Assembly (NCBI RefSeq): GCF_004124235.1
Contig: NZ_CP032487.1
Span: 3,348,001-3,412,000, forward strand
Reading direction: 5' to 3'
DNA length: 64,000 bases
Source: Yersinia hibernica
GTDB taxonomy: Bacteria; Pseudomonadota; Gammaproteobacteria; Enterobacterales; Enterobacteriaceae
Of this stretch, positions 1 to 10,023 are shown in pieces (position 1 is the stretch's first letter; each line of letters begins with the position of its first letter). The translations under genes and the position numbers were made by a program. The notes under the pieces are model-generated. The model was given only the letters and a program-made list of their open reading frames with translations, ran no database searches and had not been told where the DNA came from.

Positions 1-600
1 AACTTACAGGCACTGATTGATGCCCAGCAACAAGGGCGTATTTCAGGCGAAATTAGTGCTGTATTCAGTAATAATCCGCAAGCTTATGGGCTCGAACGCG
101 CTGCACTGGCGGGCATTGCACAGCAGGCGCTGGATGCGAAAACGTATGCCTCGCGGGCCAGTTTTGATCTGGCATTGGCGCAGGCCATCGACCAGTATCA
201 GCCTGATTTACTGGTGCTGGCGGGTTATATGCGCATTCTCAGCCCGGAGTTTGTGCAGCATTACGCTGGCCGGATGTTGAATATTCACCCCTCCTTACTG
301 CCAAAATACCCCGGCCTACACACTCATCGCCAAGCCTTGGAAAACGGTGATCGGGAACACGGTACTTCAGTGCATTTTGTCACTGAAGAGCTGGATGGCG
401 GCCCTGTTATCCTGCAAGCCAAAGTGCCGATTTTCAGTGATGATAGCGAAGAGGATGTGGTCGAGAGAGTGCAAACTCAGGAGCACAATATTTATCCGCT
501 GGTGGTCAGTTGGTTCACTGATGGCCGGCTATTGATGCGAGATAATGCTGCTTGGTTGGATGGTGAGCGCTTACCTGTACAAGGCTACGCGGCGGAATAA
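1..600 (+). CDS. purN: Phosphoribosylglycinamide formyltransferase (5'-truncated)
   Basis: Transfers a formyl group from 10-formyl-THF to GAR in de novo purine synthesis, in the cytoplasm. The reading frame is open from base 1 (N-L-Q-A-L-I-D-A), which matches PurN from about residue 13, so roughly a dozen N-terminal codons lie outside the window; 199 codons plus TAA are visible. The family's catalytic set is present: LNIHPS (Asn and His) and, further on, EELDGGPV with the Asp. The C-terminus is of normal length. purM is expected just upstream but is not in the window. A strong terminator follows, so purN ends its transcript here. Confidence 0.96.
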   Translation, partial: NLQALIDAQQQGRISGEISAVFSNNPQAYGLERAALAGIAQQALDAKTYASRASFDLALAQAIDQYQPDLLVLAGYMRILSPEFVQHYAGRMLNIHPSLLPKYPGLHTHRQALENGDREHGTSVHFVTEELDGGPVILQAKVPIFSDDSEEDVVERVQTQEHNIYPLVVSWFTDGRLLMRDNAAWLDGERLPVQGYAAE

Positions 601-621
601 CGCCATTAAGATATAAACGCT

Positions 622-656
622 AAAGGCGCTGCCATTTTTGGGTGAGCGCCTTTTTT
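622..656 (+). terminator. Rho-independent terminator after purN
   Basis: The arms AAAGGCGCT (622-630) and AGCGCCTTT (645-653) form a 9-bp stem, and the T-run reaches 656. It lies 22 bases after the purN stop codon and before speG. Confidence 0.85.
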
Positions 657-687
657 AATTTCCTGTGCTCATACCTTATGCTGATAG

Positions 688-693
688 TATAAT
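688..693 (+). promoter_or_regulatory. Probable -10 box of speG
   Basis: A perfect TATAAT lies 40 bases before the speG ATG and after the purN terminator. No good -35 hexamer is seen at the usual distance, so this is moderate evidence only. Confidence 0.4.
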
Positions 694-733
694 TTCTAGG
701 GCAGCAACCGCTGTCGTCACACGAGGAATAAGC

Positions 734-1279
734 ATGTCTAGCACTAGCAGCGTCCGGTTACGTCCACTGGAACGGGATGATCTGCCGTTTGTTCATCAAC
801 TAGATAATAATGCCAGCGTCATGCGCTATTGGTTTGAAGAGCCTTACGAGGCCTTTGTCGAGCTGTCTGATTTATATGATAAGCATATTCATGATCAGAG
901 CGAGCGACGCTTTATTATTGAAAGTCAGGGTACGAAAGCGGGCCTGGTCGAGTTAGTGGAAATTAACCATATTCACCGCCGTGCTGAATTTCAGATTATT
1001 ATCGACCCAGCCCATCAAGGCAAAGGTTATGCCGGTTCAGCCGCCAGATTGGCAATGGAATACGGTTTTTCCGTATTGAACTTGTATAAACTGTATTTGA
1101 TTGTGGATAAAGAAAATGAAAAAGCTATTCATATCTACAGCAAATTAGGTTTTGAGTTAGAGGGTGAGTTAAAACAAGAGTTCTTTATCAATGGCGAATA
1201 TCGCACTGCCATCCGCATGTGTATTTTCCAGCCACAATATTTGGCCAAATATAAAACGCCATCGATAAAGAGTGCTTAG
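734..1279 (+). CDS. speG: Spermidine N1-acetyltransferase
   Basis: GNAT-family enzyme that acetylates spermidine (and spermine) with acetyl-CoA and so limits polyamine toxicity; cytoplasmic. 181 aa, close to the 186 aa of E. coli SpeG. The acetyl-CoA-binding loop is visible as [13 protein letters not shown], followed by the family's [15 protein letters not shown] strand and [14 protein letters not shown]. The ATG at 734 is chosen because GAGGA lies 7 bases before it and the protein then begins [16 protein letters not shown] as in relatives; the open frame extends upstream to 665 but that part is unlike SpeG. It is monocistronic between the purN terminator and a hairpin at 1299-1334. Confidence 0.95.
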   Translation: MSSTSSVRLRPLERDDLPFVHQLDNNASVMRYWFEEPYEAFVELSDLYDKHIHDQSERRFIIESQGTKAGLVELVEINHIHRRAEFQIIIDPAHQGKGYAGSAARLAMEYGFSVLNLYKLYLIVDKENEKAIHIYSKLGFELEGELKQEFFINGEYRTAIRMCIFQPQYLAKYKTPSIKSA

Positions 1280-1298
1280 CCGATAGCCCGGTCATCCA

Positions 1299-1334
1299 TT
1301 GGCACTGTAGCAACCCACGTCGCTTCAGTGCCAA
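1299..1334. terminator. Hairpin between convergent speG and pstB
   Basis: TTGGCACTG (1299-1307) and CAGTGCCAA (1326-1334) form a perfect 9-bp stem, extended inward by AGC/GCT after one mismatch. It lies between the ends of two convergent genes, so it probably serves both strands as terminator or 3'-end stabiliser. There is no clear T-run. Confidence 0.5.
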
Positions 1335-1344
1335 CCTCGCCGAA

Positions 1345-2157
1345 TCAACCGTAGCGCCCAGTAATATAGTCTTCCGTACGCCGCTGATGTGGCGAAGTAA
1401 ACAGTGCGTCGGTATCATTATATTCCACCAGCGCCCCCTGATGGATAAAAGCGGTGTAATCTGAAACTCTTGCGGCCTGCTGCATATTATGGGTCACTAG
1501 CACTACGGTATATCGCTGTTTTAATTCAGTAATAAGCTCTTCAATTGTCAATGTCGAAATAGGATCCAATGCCGATGTCGGCTCATCCAGCAACAGCACT
1601 TGTGGCTCAATCGCGATGGCTCTGGCTATCACTAAGCGCTGTTGCTGACCACTGGAGAGGCGAAACGCGTTTTCGCGCAGCCGGTCTTTGACTTCATGCC
1701 ACAAAGCAGCGGCCCGTAATGAGCGCTCAACGGCATCATCGAGAACCCGCCTATCACCAATGCCCTGCAAACGCAGGCCATAGACCACATTCTCATAAAT
1801 AGATTTTGGGAAGGGATTTGGCCGCTGGAACACCATCCCAACCCGCCGACGCAATGCCGCAACATCAGTGGATTTATCCGTGATAACTTCGCTACCAAGA
1901 CGGATCTGCCCTTCAAAACGGCAGTTATCCAGTAAATCATTCATCCGGTTAAAACAGCGTAATAACGTTGATTTGCCACAACCGGAAGGGCCAATCAACG
2001 CGGTAACACGGTGCTTGGGCACATTAAAGGAAATATCGTGCAGCACCTGTTTGTCGCCGTAGAATAAATTGAGCTTTTCGACCGCCAAGGCAGTTTGCTC
2101 GTGAGTCAGTTGCTGCACATCAAACAGTGGCAGCGCATCCGGCATCAACAATCCCAT
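1345..2157 (-). CDS. pstB: Phosphate ABC transporter ATP-binding protein, second PstB-type
   Basis: ATPase subunit of a phosphate-type ABC importer, on the cytoplasmic face of the inner membrane. 270 aa. Visible in order: Walker [11 protein letters not shown]-loop region [11 protein letters not shown] (the FQRPNPFP form is typical of PstB), signature LSSGQQQRL, Walker [14 protein letters not shown], and H-loop VTHNMQQ. It is the last gene of the minus-strand pstC-pstA-pstB set; the spacer to pstA is 28 bases. Because pstS and phoU are missing and the permeases are of the long type, this is probably a second Pst-like set beside a canonical pstSCAB-phoU elsewhere. That last point is inference. 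Confidence 0.92.
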   Translation of the reverse strand: MGLLMPDALPLFDVQQLTHEQTALAVEKLNLFYGDKQVLHDISFNVPKHRVTALIGPSGCGKSTLLRCFNRMNDLLDNCRFEGQIRLGSEVITDKSTDVAALRRRVGMVFQRPNPFPKSIYENVVYGLRLQGIGDRRVLDDAVERSLRAAALWHEVKDRLRENAFRLSSGQQQRLVIARAIAIEPQVLLLDEPTSALDPISTLTIEELITELKQRYTVVLVTHNMQQAARVSDYTAFIHQGALVEYNDTDALFTSPHQRRTEDYITGRYG

Positions 2158-2185
2158 ATAGTGTCCTGCGGGTTAAAAAGTTCAG

Positions 2186-3850
2186 TCACAGCATTAAACC
2201 ACGATATTTTTCGCGCAAATGGTGGCGAATACCAATAGCCGCTAAATTAAGGCCCACCACAATGATAACCAGCAATAACGCGGTGGCGAACACTAATGGC
2301 CGGGCCGCTTCTACATTGGGGCTTTGGAATGCCATGTCATATATCTGGAAGCTTAAATGCATAAATTTACGTTCTAAATGCAGGTATGGGAAAACACCGT
2401 CGACTGGCAAGAGTGGCGCTGATTTTACCACCCCCACCAACATCAGCGGAGCCGTTTCTCCTGCGGCCCGTGCTACCGCCAAAATTAGCCCGGTAATCAT
2501 GGCCGGCGCGGCCATTGGCAACACAATATGCCACAGTGTTTCAGCTTTATTCGCCCCTAGCGCAAGTGAACCTTGCCGTAAGCTGGCCGGAATGCGCGAT
2601 AACCCCTCTTCAGTCGCCACAATCACCACCGGCAATGTCAATAATGCCAGTGTCAATGCCGCCCATAATACGCCCGGCGTACCGAAGGTCGGGTTGGGCA
2701 GTGCTTCGGGGTAAAACAGTTTATCCAGTGAGCCGCCGATAAAATAGACAAAGAAACCGAGGCCAAATACCCCATAAACAATGGATGGCACGCCGGCTAA
2801 ATTCACCACGGAAATTCGAATCATCCGAGTCAGCCAATTTTTCCCGGCATACTCATGTAAATAAACTGCCGCAATGACCCCCAATGGCATCACCACGATG
2901 GACATCAATATCACCATCAAAATAGTGCCAAAAATAGCCGGGAACACCCCGCCCTCAGTATTGGCATTCCGCGGGTTATCGGTCAGAAACTGATAGGTTT
3001 GCAGCGCAAAATGGCGCAGTTTCTGGCCAAAACTCATCGCATTGGGATACCAAGCACGGTTGATTTGGCTAAGCGGCAGTGGGTGAATTTGCCCATTCAT
3101 ATCCCGCAACAGCAGTGTGTAGCGATTTTGGTCTGCTTGCAGACCGCGTAATTTCTCCATCATCGCCAGATGACTGCGTTGCAGTTCGCCCCATTCGGCT
3201 TCAATTCGGTCTTGCGATTTACTGTCAAAATCACCGGTCATTTGCAGGCGTTTTTTCTGTAGTCGCAATGTTTCAAACTGTTGATTTAGCATGTTCATCT
3301 GGCGAAACTGGATATCTTTCGACTGCCTGACCAGCGCCTGTATCACCGGAATACGTTTTTGCAGCTCCTGGGCTAAATTATCGCCCACCACTGGCTGGCC
3401 GTTATCCAGCATTCCCGCGAGAAAACCATATGCAGCCCCATTATTTTGGCGGTCTAATACCAGCAAATCTTTGGGTTGGCGGCGTTGTTGAATATCCGTG
3501 TCCAACAGCCGGTGAAAATCCTGCCCTTGTATCTCACGGTTACCGGTTTTAATCAGATAGCGGGTCACGGTGTCACCCGCCTCTGGCGGTAAAATAATGC
3601 CCGCTTGCTCTAATTGCTGGCGCGGCAGAGGCTGTTGCTGATAAATCTCGCCAATCACTCTAACCGGGCCGGCGGCAGTTTGCTTTAGCTCAAACTCATA
3701 AACCGGGCTGGGCCAGAAATAGCGCATCCCCTGCCCTGCCAATAACAAAATTACCCCCAGTAAAGCTAACAAGCTGATACTCACCGCTCCGCCAGTCAGC
3801 CAGATCCACGGCGAGCCAGATGCAAACCACTTTTTGGTAAAACGGGCCAT
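2186..3850 (-). CDS. pstA: PstA-type permease, long form with periplasmic coiled-coil insert
   Basis: Inner-membrane permease of the phosphate-type ABC importer. 554 aa, against about 300 aa for E. coli PstA. One N-terminal membrane segment (about residues 18-40) is followed by a ~250-residue extracytoplasmic region with a Gln/Arg/Leu-rich stretch at about 180-245 that looks like a coiled coil. The usual permease core then starts near residue 300. The cytoplasmic EAA-type loop that contacts the ATPase is visible (RQGSLALGANKAETLW, then AGETAPL). The start codon overlaps the end of the upstream pstC-like gene by one base, so the two are translationally coupled. Long PstA/PstC pairs are known from vibrios and pseudomonads; the role of the inserts is not established as far as I know. 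Confidence 0.87.
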   Translation of the reverse strand: MARFTKKWFASGSPWIWLTGGAVSISLLALLGVILLLAGQGMRYFWPSPVYEFELKQTAAGPVRVIGEIYQQQPLPRQQLEQAGIILPPEAGDTVTRYLIKTGNREIQGQDFHRLLDTDIQQRRQPKDLLVLDRQNNGAAYGFLAGMLDNGQPVVGDNLAQELQKRIPVIQALVRQSKDIQFRQMNMLNQQFETLRLQKKRLQMTGDFDSKSQDRIEAEWGELQRSHLAMMEKLRGLQADQNRYTLLLRDMNGQIHPLPLSQINRAWYPNAMSFGQKLRHFALQTYQFLTDNPRNANTEGGVFPAIFGTILMVILMSIVVMPLGVIAAVYLHEYAGKNWLTRMIRISVVNLAGVPSIVYGVFGLGFFVYFIGGSLDKLFYPEALPNPTFGTPGVLWAALTLALLTLPVVIVATEEGLSRIPASLRQGSLALGANKAETLWHIVLPMAAPAMITGLILAVARAAGETAPLMLVGVVKSAPLLPVDGVFPYLHLERKFMHLSFQIYDMAFQSPNVEAARPLVFATALLLVIIVVGLNLAAIGIRHHLREKYRGLML

Positions 3851-6033
3851 CAGGCAATCTGCTCCATTTGATAGCGTTCACGTAAGCGCAAACGAATGGA
3901 TTCGGCGAGGGTATTGACCAAAAACGTAAAACAAAACAGCACTAACGCCGTCAGGAACAGCACCCGATAATGACCACTGCCCATCACGGCCTCCGGCATT
4001 TCAATGGCAATATTGGCCGCCATCGCGCGTAACCCTTGGAAAATGCTGCCATCAATAATCGGGGTATTCCCCGTGGCCATCAGGACAATCATGGTCTCCC
4101 CGACTGCCCGGCCAAAACCTATCATCAGCGCGGAGAAAATGCCCGCATAAGCAGAGGGCAAGACAACGCGAGTCAGGGTTTGCCACGGCGTGGCACCTAG
4201 CGCCAGAGAACCTTGGCTCAGTGACGGCGGCACACTGAATAGCGCGTCTTCTGCCAGCGAGAAAATGACCGGGATCAGGGCAAAGCCCATGGCAACCCCC
4301 ACAACTAACGCATTGCGCTGAGAATAATTATCGCCCAACCATTCATGCAGCGGAATTCCTAGTGTCCATATCGCCAATTTCGGCCCTAACCAGAGAGCTA
4401 AAAGCCCCGTCAGCAAAATAACCGGTAGCAAGATAATGACATCCCAGCCGGCAGGCAGTTGGCGCTGCATTTTTTCCGACACTCGCGCACTGCCCCAGCC
4501 ACACCCGAGAATCGTCAACGCCAGCAATGGCGGCAGCAATAAGATACCGGTCAGATAATGCTCAATCACCGGAGCCAACCAAATACCGGCAATCAACCCA
4601 ATCACCACCGTCGGGAATGCCCCCATCATCTCAATCGTCGGTTTAACGATGCGCCGCAGGCCCGCCGACATAAAATAAGCCGTATAAATTGCCCCCGCCA
4701 GTGCCAGTGGGACGGCAAATAACATGGCGTAGGCGGCAGCTTTTAAGGTGCCAAAAATAATCGGTATCAGGCTAAATTTGGCTTGATAACTTTCTTGTGC
4801 TGAACTCGACTGCCAGACATAGGCCGGCTCTGGGTAATCTTCATACCACATGCGCTGCCATAGGCTGCGCCAACTGATATCCGGGTAGCGATTATCTAAT
4901 TGATAAACAGACCAGCCGGCAGCATTCTCTACCAACAGACGCTCGCCCCAAGGAGAAAATGCTGCATGGGTCATCCCCTCAGCCAACTTATACTGCAACA
5001 AAGGCGCTGACTGGGTGCTGGAGAAGAGTGATAACTCGCCTTGTGGCGACAATGAAGCAAATACCCGCCGGGCATTTTCAGTCGTCAGTAAGCCCTTACC
5101 CACAGGAGTAAAGCGGCGAATTTGCGTTAGATGATATTGATTATCTGGCGCTTTGGGCACGTCAAACCATTGCGTGACTACGCCATCCGGCGCTTGAACC
5201 AGCAGTGACTTCCCCCCCGCCAGTAAAGAGAGTTGCAATGGCCCTTGCGACGGGTGCTGGTCATCCAATAAAGGGACAATTTCACGTAAAGTCAGCTCAG
5301 CACCGAATTGATAAATATACAATTGTTGACCGGAGAGAAGATAAAGCAAACGCCCGTCTGGGGCTAATAACAGCTGATTGATGGCCTTGGGCGCATCGGC
5401 CAGTTCAGTGAGCTGCTGGCCGCCGGCAGTCAATGTCGCCGCGATTAAACGGCCATCATTAGTGGTGGCCGCCAGAGCAAAGTGTTGTGGTTGCGGCTCC
5501 GCCACCACCAAATGACTCAGATTTTGCCCTTGCAAATCCAAAGAGCGCGGCTGTTCACCCAGCGGAAATTGCCAGCGCGGCGGTGTCGTTGAGAAGTCGG
5601 GTTGCAGCAAAATAACGCGGCCATCACTCAAGCCAATACTATACAAAGATTTGCCTGGAGCACGGCTGATTGATACTGGCGCTGGGGATAACTGCTGCTC
5701 ACTGATAAGGCTCCCGGCGGGAAATTCACCCTGTGCTTTGAGGCGAATGAAAAAACCTTGGCCTTTGTTATCAATACGATACCCCACTCCCCCCTGCGCA
5801 TCAGTCCCCAGAGCGAGAGTCGGCGCACTGCGATTTAGCGCAAATTGACTATGCAAACTCATTGAGGCAGGTTTAAAGAGCGGCAGGACGGCGTACAATA
5901 AATAGACGAAAATCAGCATTAAGGTCAGCAAAACCAGCAGGCCACTGCCCGTGACGAGCATATGCACCAGACGTTCAATAACAGCCCGGCGCTTATCTCT
6001 CCCTGATTGTGTGACTACGCCCGCTTGCTGCAT
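3850..6033 (-). CDS. pstC: PstC-type permease, long form with propeller-like periplasmic domain
   Basis: Inner-membrane permease partner of the long PstA. 727 aa, against about 320 aa in E. coli PstC. A membrane segment at about residues 28-50 is followed by roughly 330 extracytoplasmic residues holding repeated units that resemble beta-propeller blades (NDGRLIAATL, PDGRLLYLLSGQQLYIY, PDGVVTQWF, PQGELSLFS, PWGERLLVENAAGWSVY). The permease core starts near residue 410 and carries the EAA-type loop SQGSLALGATPWQTL and AVGETMIVLMATG. It is first in the minus-strand operon, with a PhoB-box-like array about 100 bases upstream. No pstS accompanies it; whether the propeller domain replaces or supplements a binding protein cannot be decided from sequence. 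Confidence 0.87.
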   Translation of the reverse strand: MQQAGVVTQSGRDKRRAVIERLVHMLVTGSGLLVLLTLMLIFVYLLYAVLPLFKPASMSLHSQFALNRSAPTLALGTDAQGGVGYRIDNKGQGFFIRLKAQGEFPAGSLISEQQLSPAPVSISRAPGKSLYSIGLSDGRVILLQPDFSTTPPRWQFPLGEQPRSLDLQGQNLSHLVVAEPQPQHFALAATTNDGRLIAATLTAGGQQLTELADAPKAINQLLLAPDGRLLYLLSGQQLYIYQFGAELTLREIVPLLDDQHPSQGPLQLSLLAGGKSLLVQAPDGVVTQWFDVPKAPDNQYHLTQIRRFTPVGKGLLTTENARRVFASLSPQGELSLFSSTQSAPLLQYKLAEGMTHAAFSPWGERLLVENAAGWSVYQLDNRYPDISWRSLWQRMWYEDYPEPAYVWQSSSAQESYQAKFSLIPIIFGTLKAAAYAMLFAVPLALAGAIYTAYFMSAGLRRIVKPTIEMMGAFPTVVIGLIAGIWLAPVIEHYLTGILLLPPLLALTILGCGWGSARVSEKMQRQLPAGWDVIILLPVILLTGLLALWLGPKLAIWTLGIPLHEWLGDNYSQRNALVVGVAMGFALIPVIFSLAEDALFSVPPSLSQGSLALGATPWQTLTRVVLPSAYAGIFSALMIGFGRAVGETMIVLMATGNTPIIDGSIFQGLRAMAANIAIEMPEAVMGSGHYRVLFLTALVLFCFTFLVNTLAESIRLRLRERYQMEQIA

Positions 6034-6114
6034 ATTTTTGAATGCCCCATGCCCTTAGGCCGCTATATCCCGTCGATGTTATCAGCCCAGCCGCAATCTA
6101 TAATATATAGCGCC

Positions 6115-6120
6115 AGATAA
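6115..6120 (-). promoter_or_regulatory. Probable -10 box of the pstC-pstA-pstB operon
   Basis: On the minus strand TTATCT lies 11 bases after the last PhoB-type half-site, the arrangement expected of Pho promoters, in which the Pho box takes the place of the -35 element. Confidence 0.45.
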
Positions 6121-6131
6121 CCGAGCATTTT

Positions 6132-6160
6132 ATGTCAGTTTTGTGGCGTTTGCATGACAA
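6132..6160 (-). promoter_or_regulatory. PhoB-box-like array before the pstC-pstA-pstB operon
   Basis: Read on the minus strand: TTGTCAT (6160-6154), GCAA, ACGCCAC (6149-6143), AAAA, CTGACAT (6138-6132), AAAA. That is three 7-mers in an 11-bp period. The outer two match the CTGTCA(T/C) consensus at 6 of 7 positions; the middle one is weak (4 of 7). Its orientation suits the minus-strand operon. An effect on the divergent ppk is possible but not shown. Confidence 0.6.
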
Positions 6161-6278
6161 TGTTGCTGGCGGCGCTCAATCAAGTTAACTCATGATATCT
6201 GTTGGACATTCTTGTCAATATTTCGCAATAATGATTGAGGACACTAAATACTCCCACAATAATCTTACTGGAGTTGCA

Positions 6279-8342
6279 ATGGGTCAGGAAAAGCTCTACA
6301 CCGAAAAAGAACTCAGTTGGTTATCTTTTAATGAGCGGGTATTGCAGGAAGCGGCGGATAAGAGCAATCCACTTATCGAGCGGATGCGATTTCTTGGCAT
6401 TTACTCCAATAATCTTGATGAGTTTTATAAAGTCCGTTTCGCTGATCTGAAACGGCGCATTCTGATCAGCGAAGAGCAAGGCTCGGCTGTCACGTCCCGC
6501 CATTTGCTGAAAAAAATCCAAAGCAAAGTGGTGAAAGCGGATCAAGAATTTGACGGGCTATATAATGATTTATTGCTGGAGATGGCACGCAATCAAATCT
6601 TCTTGATTAATGAGCGGCAAATTTCCGAAAACCAGCAAATATGGTTAAAACAATATTTTAAACAGCATCTACGCCAGCACATTACGCCAATTCTGATTAA
6701 TCACGACACGAATTTGGTGCAATTTTTAAAAGACGATTACACCTATTTGGCGGTGGAAATCATCCGTGGTCAGGACATTGCATACGCCCTGTTAGAAATT
6801 CCCTCCGATAAAGTACCGCGCTTTGTTAACTTGCCACCAGAAGCGCCTCGCCGTCGCAAACCAATGATATTACTTGATAATATTCTTAGGTATTGCCTTG
6901 ATGAGATTTTTAAAGGCTTCTTTGATTATGATGCACTAAATGCCTATTCCATGAAAATGACCCGCGATGCCGAATATGATTTGGTCACCGAAATGGAATC
7001 CAGCCTATTGGAATTGATGTCCTCAAGTTTAAAACAGCGCCTGACGGCCGAACCAGTACGTTTTGTTTATCAACGCGATATGCCTGATGAAATGGTGGAA
7101 TTACTGCGCAATAAGCTGGGGATCTCGAATGATGACTCGGTCATTGCTGGCGGGCGTTATCATAATTTCAAAGACTTTATCAGCTTCCCAAATGTTGGCA
7201 AAAGCAATCTGGTTAATAAGCCGTTACCGCGTCTGCGCCATGTTTGGTTTGATAAATTCCGCAATGGTTTTGATGCTATTCGCGAACAAGATGTGCTGCT
7301 GTATTACCCGTACCACACTTTTGAGCACGTATTGGAATTGCTGCGTCAAGCATCTTTCGACCCCAGTGTATTAGCCATTAAAATTAATATTTATCGTGTC
7401 GCCAAAGATTCGCGCATTATCGAATCAATGATCCATGCGGCCCATAATGGCAAGAAAGTGACGGTGGTGGTGGAATTGCAGGCGCGTTTTGATGAAGAAG
7501 CCAATATTCATTGGGCTAAAAGCCTGACCGCCGCCGGTGTACACGTTATTTTCTCTGCGCCGGGCTTGAAAATTCATGCCAAGTTATTCCTAATCTCCCG
7601 TCTCGAAGGCGAGGAAATTGTGCGTTATGCTCATATTGGCACCGGTAACTTTAACGAGAAAACCGCGCGTATTTATACCGACTATTCATTGCTGACGGCA
7701 GATGCCCGTATTACCAATGAAGTTCGGCGAGTCTTTAACTTTATTGAAAACCCATACCGCCCGGTCAAATTCGATAACTTGATGGTATCACCGCAGAACT
7801 CGCGCTTGATGCTGTATCAATTGATTGATCAGGAAATTATTCATGCTCAGGCCGGTGAAAGCGCCGGGATTACCCTGAAGATAAATAATTTAGTGGATAA
7901 AGGCCTAGTAGATAGGTTATATAGCGCCTCCAGTGCGGGAGTGAAGATCCGGTTATTAGTGCGAGGGATGTGCTCATTAATCCCCAATATGCCGGGGATC
8001 AGCGATAATATTCAGGTCATCAGCATTGTTGACCGCTTCTTAGAGCATGACCGGGTGTACGTCTTTGAGAATAAGGGCGACAAATTGGTCTATCTCTCTT
8101 CCGCTGACTGGATGACGCGCAATATTGATTATCGTATTGAGGTCGCAGTTTCATTACTGGATCCGCGGTTAAAACAGCGGGTACTGGATATTTTAGAGCT
8201 GTTATTTAACGACACGGTAAAAGCCCGTTATATTGATAAAGAACTGAGTAATCGTTATGTACCGCGTGGAAATAGGCGCAAAGTACGTGCACAGATTGCC
8301 ATCTATGATTATTTAAAAGCACTGGAACAACCAGAGCAGTAA
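6279..8342 (+). CDS. ppk: Polyphosphate kinase 1
   Basis: Reversibly makes inorganic polyphosphate from the gamma-phosphate of ATP; peripheral on the inner membrane. 687 aa, the family's normal length. The N-terminal domain begins [17 protein letters not shown]. The two catalytic histidines sit in [10 protein letters not shown] (about residue 432, the phosphorylated one) and [16 protein letters not shown] (about residue 451). The C-terminus is highly conserved ([18 protein letters not shown]). The ATG at 6279 has GGAG 5 bases upstream and gives [12 protein letters not shown] as in relatives; the frame is open back to 6192 but no better start is there. ppx follows after 10 bases, so the two form an operon. 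Confidence 0.96.
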   Translation: MGQEKLYTEKELSWLSFNERVLQEAADKSNPLIERMRFLGIYSNNLDEFYKVRFADLKRRILISEEQGSAVTSRHLLKKIQSKVVKADQEFDGLYNDLLLEMARNQIFLINERQISENQQIWLKQYFKQHLRQHITPILINHDTNLVQFLKDDYTYLAVEIIRGQDIAYALLEIPSDKVPRFVNLPPEAPRRRKPMILLDNILRYCLDEIFKGFFDYDALNAYSMKMTRDAEYDLVTEMESSLLELMSSSLKQRLTAEPVRFVYQRDMPDEMVELLRNKLGISNDDSVIAGGRYHNFKDFISFPNVGKSNLVNKPLPRLRHVWFDKFRNGFDAIREQDVLLYYPYHTFEHVLELLRQASFDPSVLAIKINIYRVAKDSRIIESMIHAAHNGKKVTVVVELQARFDEEANIHWAKSLTAAGVHVIFSAPGLKIHAKLFLISRLEGEEIVRYAHIGTGNFNEKTARIYTDYSLLTADARITNEVRRVFNFIENPYRPVKFDNLMVSPQNSRLMLYQLIDQEIIHAQAGESAGITLKINNLVDKGLVDRLYSASSAGVKIRLLVRGMCSLIPNMPGISDNIQVISIVDRFLEHDRVYVFENKGDKLVYLSSADWMTRNIDYRIEVAVSLLDPRLKQRVLDILELLFNDTVKARYIDKELSNRYVPRGNRRKVRAQIAIYDYLKALEQPEQ

Positions 8343-8352
8343 GGCGAAAACT

Positions 8353-9915
8353 ATGCCGCTAACCAATAATTCAACTACCACAAAACCGCAAGAAATTGCC
8401 GCTATCGATTTGGGTTCCAACAGTTTTCATATGGTTATAGCCCGCGTCGTCAATGGTGCACTGCAGGTTTTAGGGCGACTGAAGCAACGGGTGCATCTGG
8501 CTGATGGCTTGGATAGCAATAATATGCTCAGTGAAGAAGCCATTGAACGGGGTCTGGCTTGTCTGGCTCTGTTTGCCGAACGTTTGCAAGGTTTCTCGCC
8601 AGATAACGTCTGTATCGTGGGGACACATTCACTGCGGCAAGCGGCGAATGCCGAGACATTCCTCAAGCGAGCCGCTGAGGTGATTCCTTATCCGATTGAA
8701 ATCATTTCCGGTCAGGAAGAAGCGCGTCTGATTTTCATGGGCGTCGAACACACTCAGCCGGAGAAAGGCCGCAAATTAGTGATTGATATCGGTGGTGGTT
8801 CAACCGAGTTGGTTATTGGCGAAGACTTTGAACCTTTGCTGGTCGAAAGCCGTCGTATGGGCTGCGTCAGTTTTGCCCAACAGTTTTTCCCACACGGCGA
8901 AATTAATAAAACGAATTTCAAGCGCGCTCGGCTGGCCGCTGCTCAGAAGCTGGAGAATCTAGCTTGGCAATATCGAATTCAGGGCTGGCAATATGCTCTG
9001 GGGGCTTCTGGCACCATTAAGGCCACTTACGAAGTGCTAGTGGAAATGGGCGAGAAAGACGGTTTGATAACACCAGAGCGCCTCGAAATGCTGGTGGAGC
9101 AAGTGCTGCAATATAAACATTTCTCTGCACTGAGCCTGCCAGGGTTATCAGAAGATCGCCAATCCGTATTTGTGCCGGGCTTAGCTATCTTATGTGGCGT
9201 GTTTGATGCGTTAGCTATCAAAGAGTTACGTTTATCGGATGGCGCGCTGCGTGAAGGGGTGCTGTATGAGATGGAGGGCCGCTTCCGCCATCAAGATATT
9301 CGCCAACGTACGGCAAAAAGCCTGGCCGAGCACTACAATATTGACCGGGAACAAGCTCGTCGAGTGCTGGAAACCACGGAGCAGCTTTACACCCAATGGT
9401 TGGCACAAAACACCAAGCTGGTGCAGCCGCAACTTGAAGCATTGCTAAAATGGGCGGCAATGCTACATGAGGTCGGCCTGAGTATTAATCACAGCGGAAT
9501 GCATCGTCATTCTGCTTATATTTTGCAAAATACCAACTTGCCGGGTTTCAATCAGGAACAGCAATTACTGTTGGCAACCTTAGTGCGTATGCATCGAAAA
9601 GGGATTAAGCTTGATGAGCTGCCGCGCTTGAATTTATTCAAGAAAAAGTATTATTTACCATTAATTCAATTATTACGTTTGAGTACTTTATTGAATAATC
9701 AGCGCCAATCAACCACCACGCCAGAAACACTGCGGCTGATAACAGATGACAGTCATTGGACATTACGTTTCCCGGCAGGTTATCTGACACAAAATAATCT
9801 GGTGCAATTGGATTTTGAACGTGAACAGGCTTATTGGGATGACGTGGTTGGCTGGAAGCTTCTTATTGAAGAAGAAGCACCGGAAGAGGTTGAGGCTGAA
9901 GCCCCTAAAGCATAA
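8353..9915 (+). CDS. ppx: Exopolyphosphatase
   Basis: Processively removes terminal phosphate from long-chain polyphosphate; it also acts on pppGpp in E. coli. 520 aa. The ASKHA-fold phosphate-binding motifs are visible: [11 protein letters not shown] near the N-terminus and [14 protein letters not shown] near residue 140; the catalytic Glu region is GQEEARLIF. The C-terminal half is HD-like ([20 protein letters not shown]). The tail [15 protein letters not shown] is acidic and of low complexity. It follows ppk by 10 bases. Synthesis and breakdown enzymes of polyP are thus co-transcribed, and a phosphate-type importer diverges from the same spacer. Confidence 0.95.
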   Translation: MPLTNNSTTTKPQEIAAIDLGSNSFHMVIARVVNGALQVLGRLKQRVHLADGLDSNNMLSEEAIERGLACLALFAERLQGFSPDNVCIVGTHSLRQAANAETFLKRAAEVIPYPIEIISGQEEARLIFMGVEHTQPEKGRKLVIDIGGGSTELVIGEDFEPLLVESRRMGCVSFAQQFFPHGEINKTNFKRARLAAAQKLENLAWQYRIQGWQYALGASGTIKATYEVLVEMGEKDGLITPERLEMLVEQVLQYKHFSALSLPGLSEDRQSVFVPGLAILCGVFDALAIKELRLSDGALREGVLYEMEGRFRHQDIRQRTAKSLAEHYNIDREQARRVLETTEQLYTQWLAQNTKLVQPQLEALLKWAAMLHEVGLSINHSGMHRHSAYILQNTNLPGFNQEQQLLLATLVRMHRKGIKLDELPRLNLFKKKYYLPLIQLLRLSTLLNNQRQSTTTPETLRLITDDSHWTLRFPAGYLTQNNLVQLDFEREQAYWDDVVGWKLLIEEEAPEEVEAEAPKA

Positions 9916-9977
9916 GCGGAACAAACCCTGACGAGCTGACTCAAGTCAGTGATGCGGGGGCCTAAGGGTAGCTAACT

Positions 9978-10020
9978 GTTGCTGGTATCAAACAAGCTGC
10001 GATTTCAAGTACCAAGGGTA
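9978..10020 (+). repeat. Short GTTGC/GCTGC spacer repeat, copy A (degenerate)
   Basis: Contains GTTGC, then GCTGCGATTTCAAGTACC and AAGGGTAAA. The second half closely matches copy B at 39823-39875 (GCTGCAACTCCAAGTACC, then GAGGATAAA). In this copy the AAGGG at 10014-10018 sits 5 bases before the yfgG ATG and appears to be its ribosome binding site. Confidence 0.6.
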
Positions 10021-10023
10021 AAA

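Noticed and set aside
2127..2714. 195-aa plus-strand frame antisense to the pstA-type gene
   Set aside because: It lies wholly on the opposite strand of a well-supported permease gene and has no family motifs or ribosome binding site.
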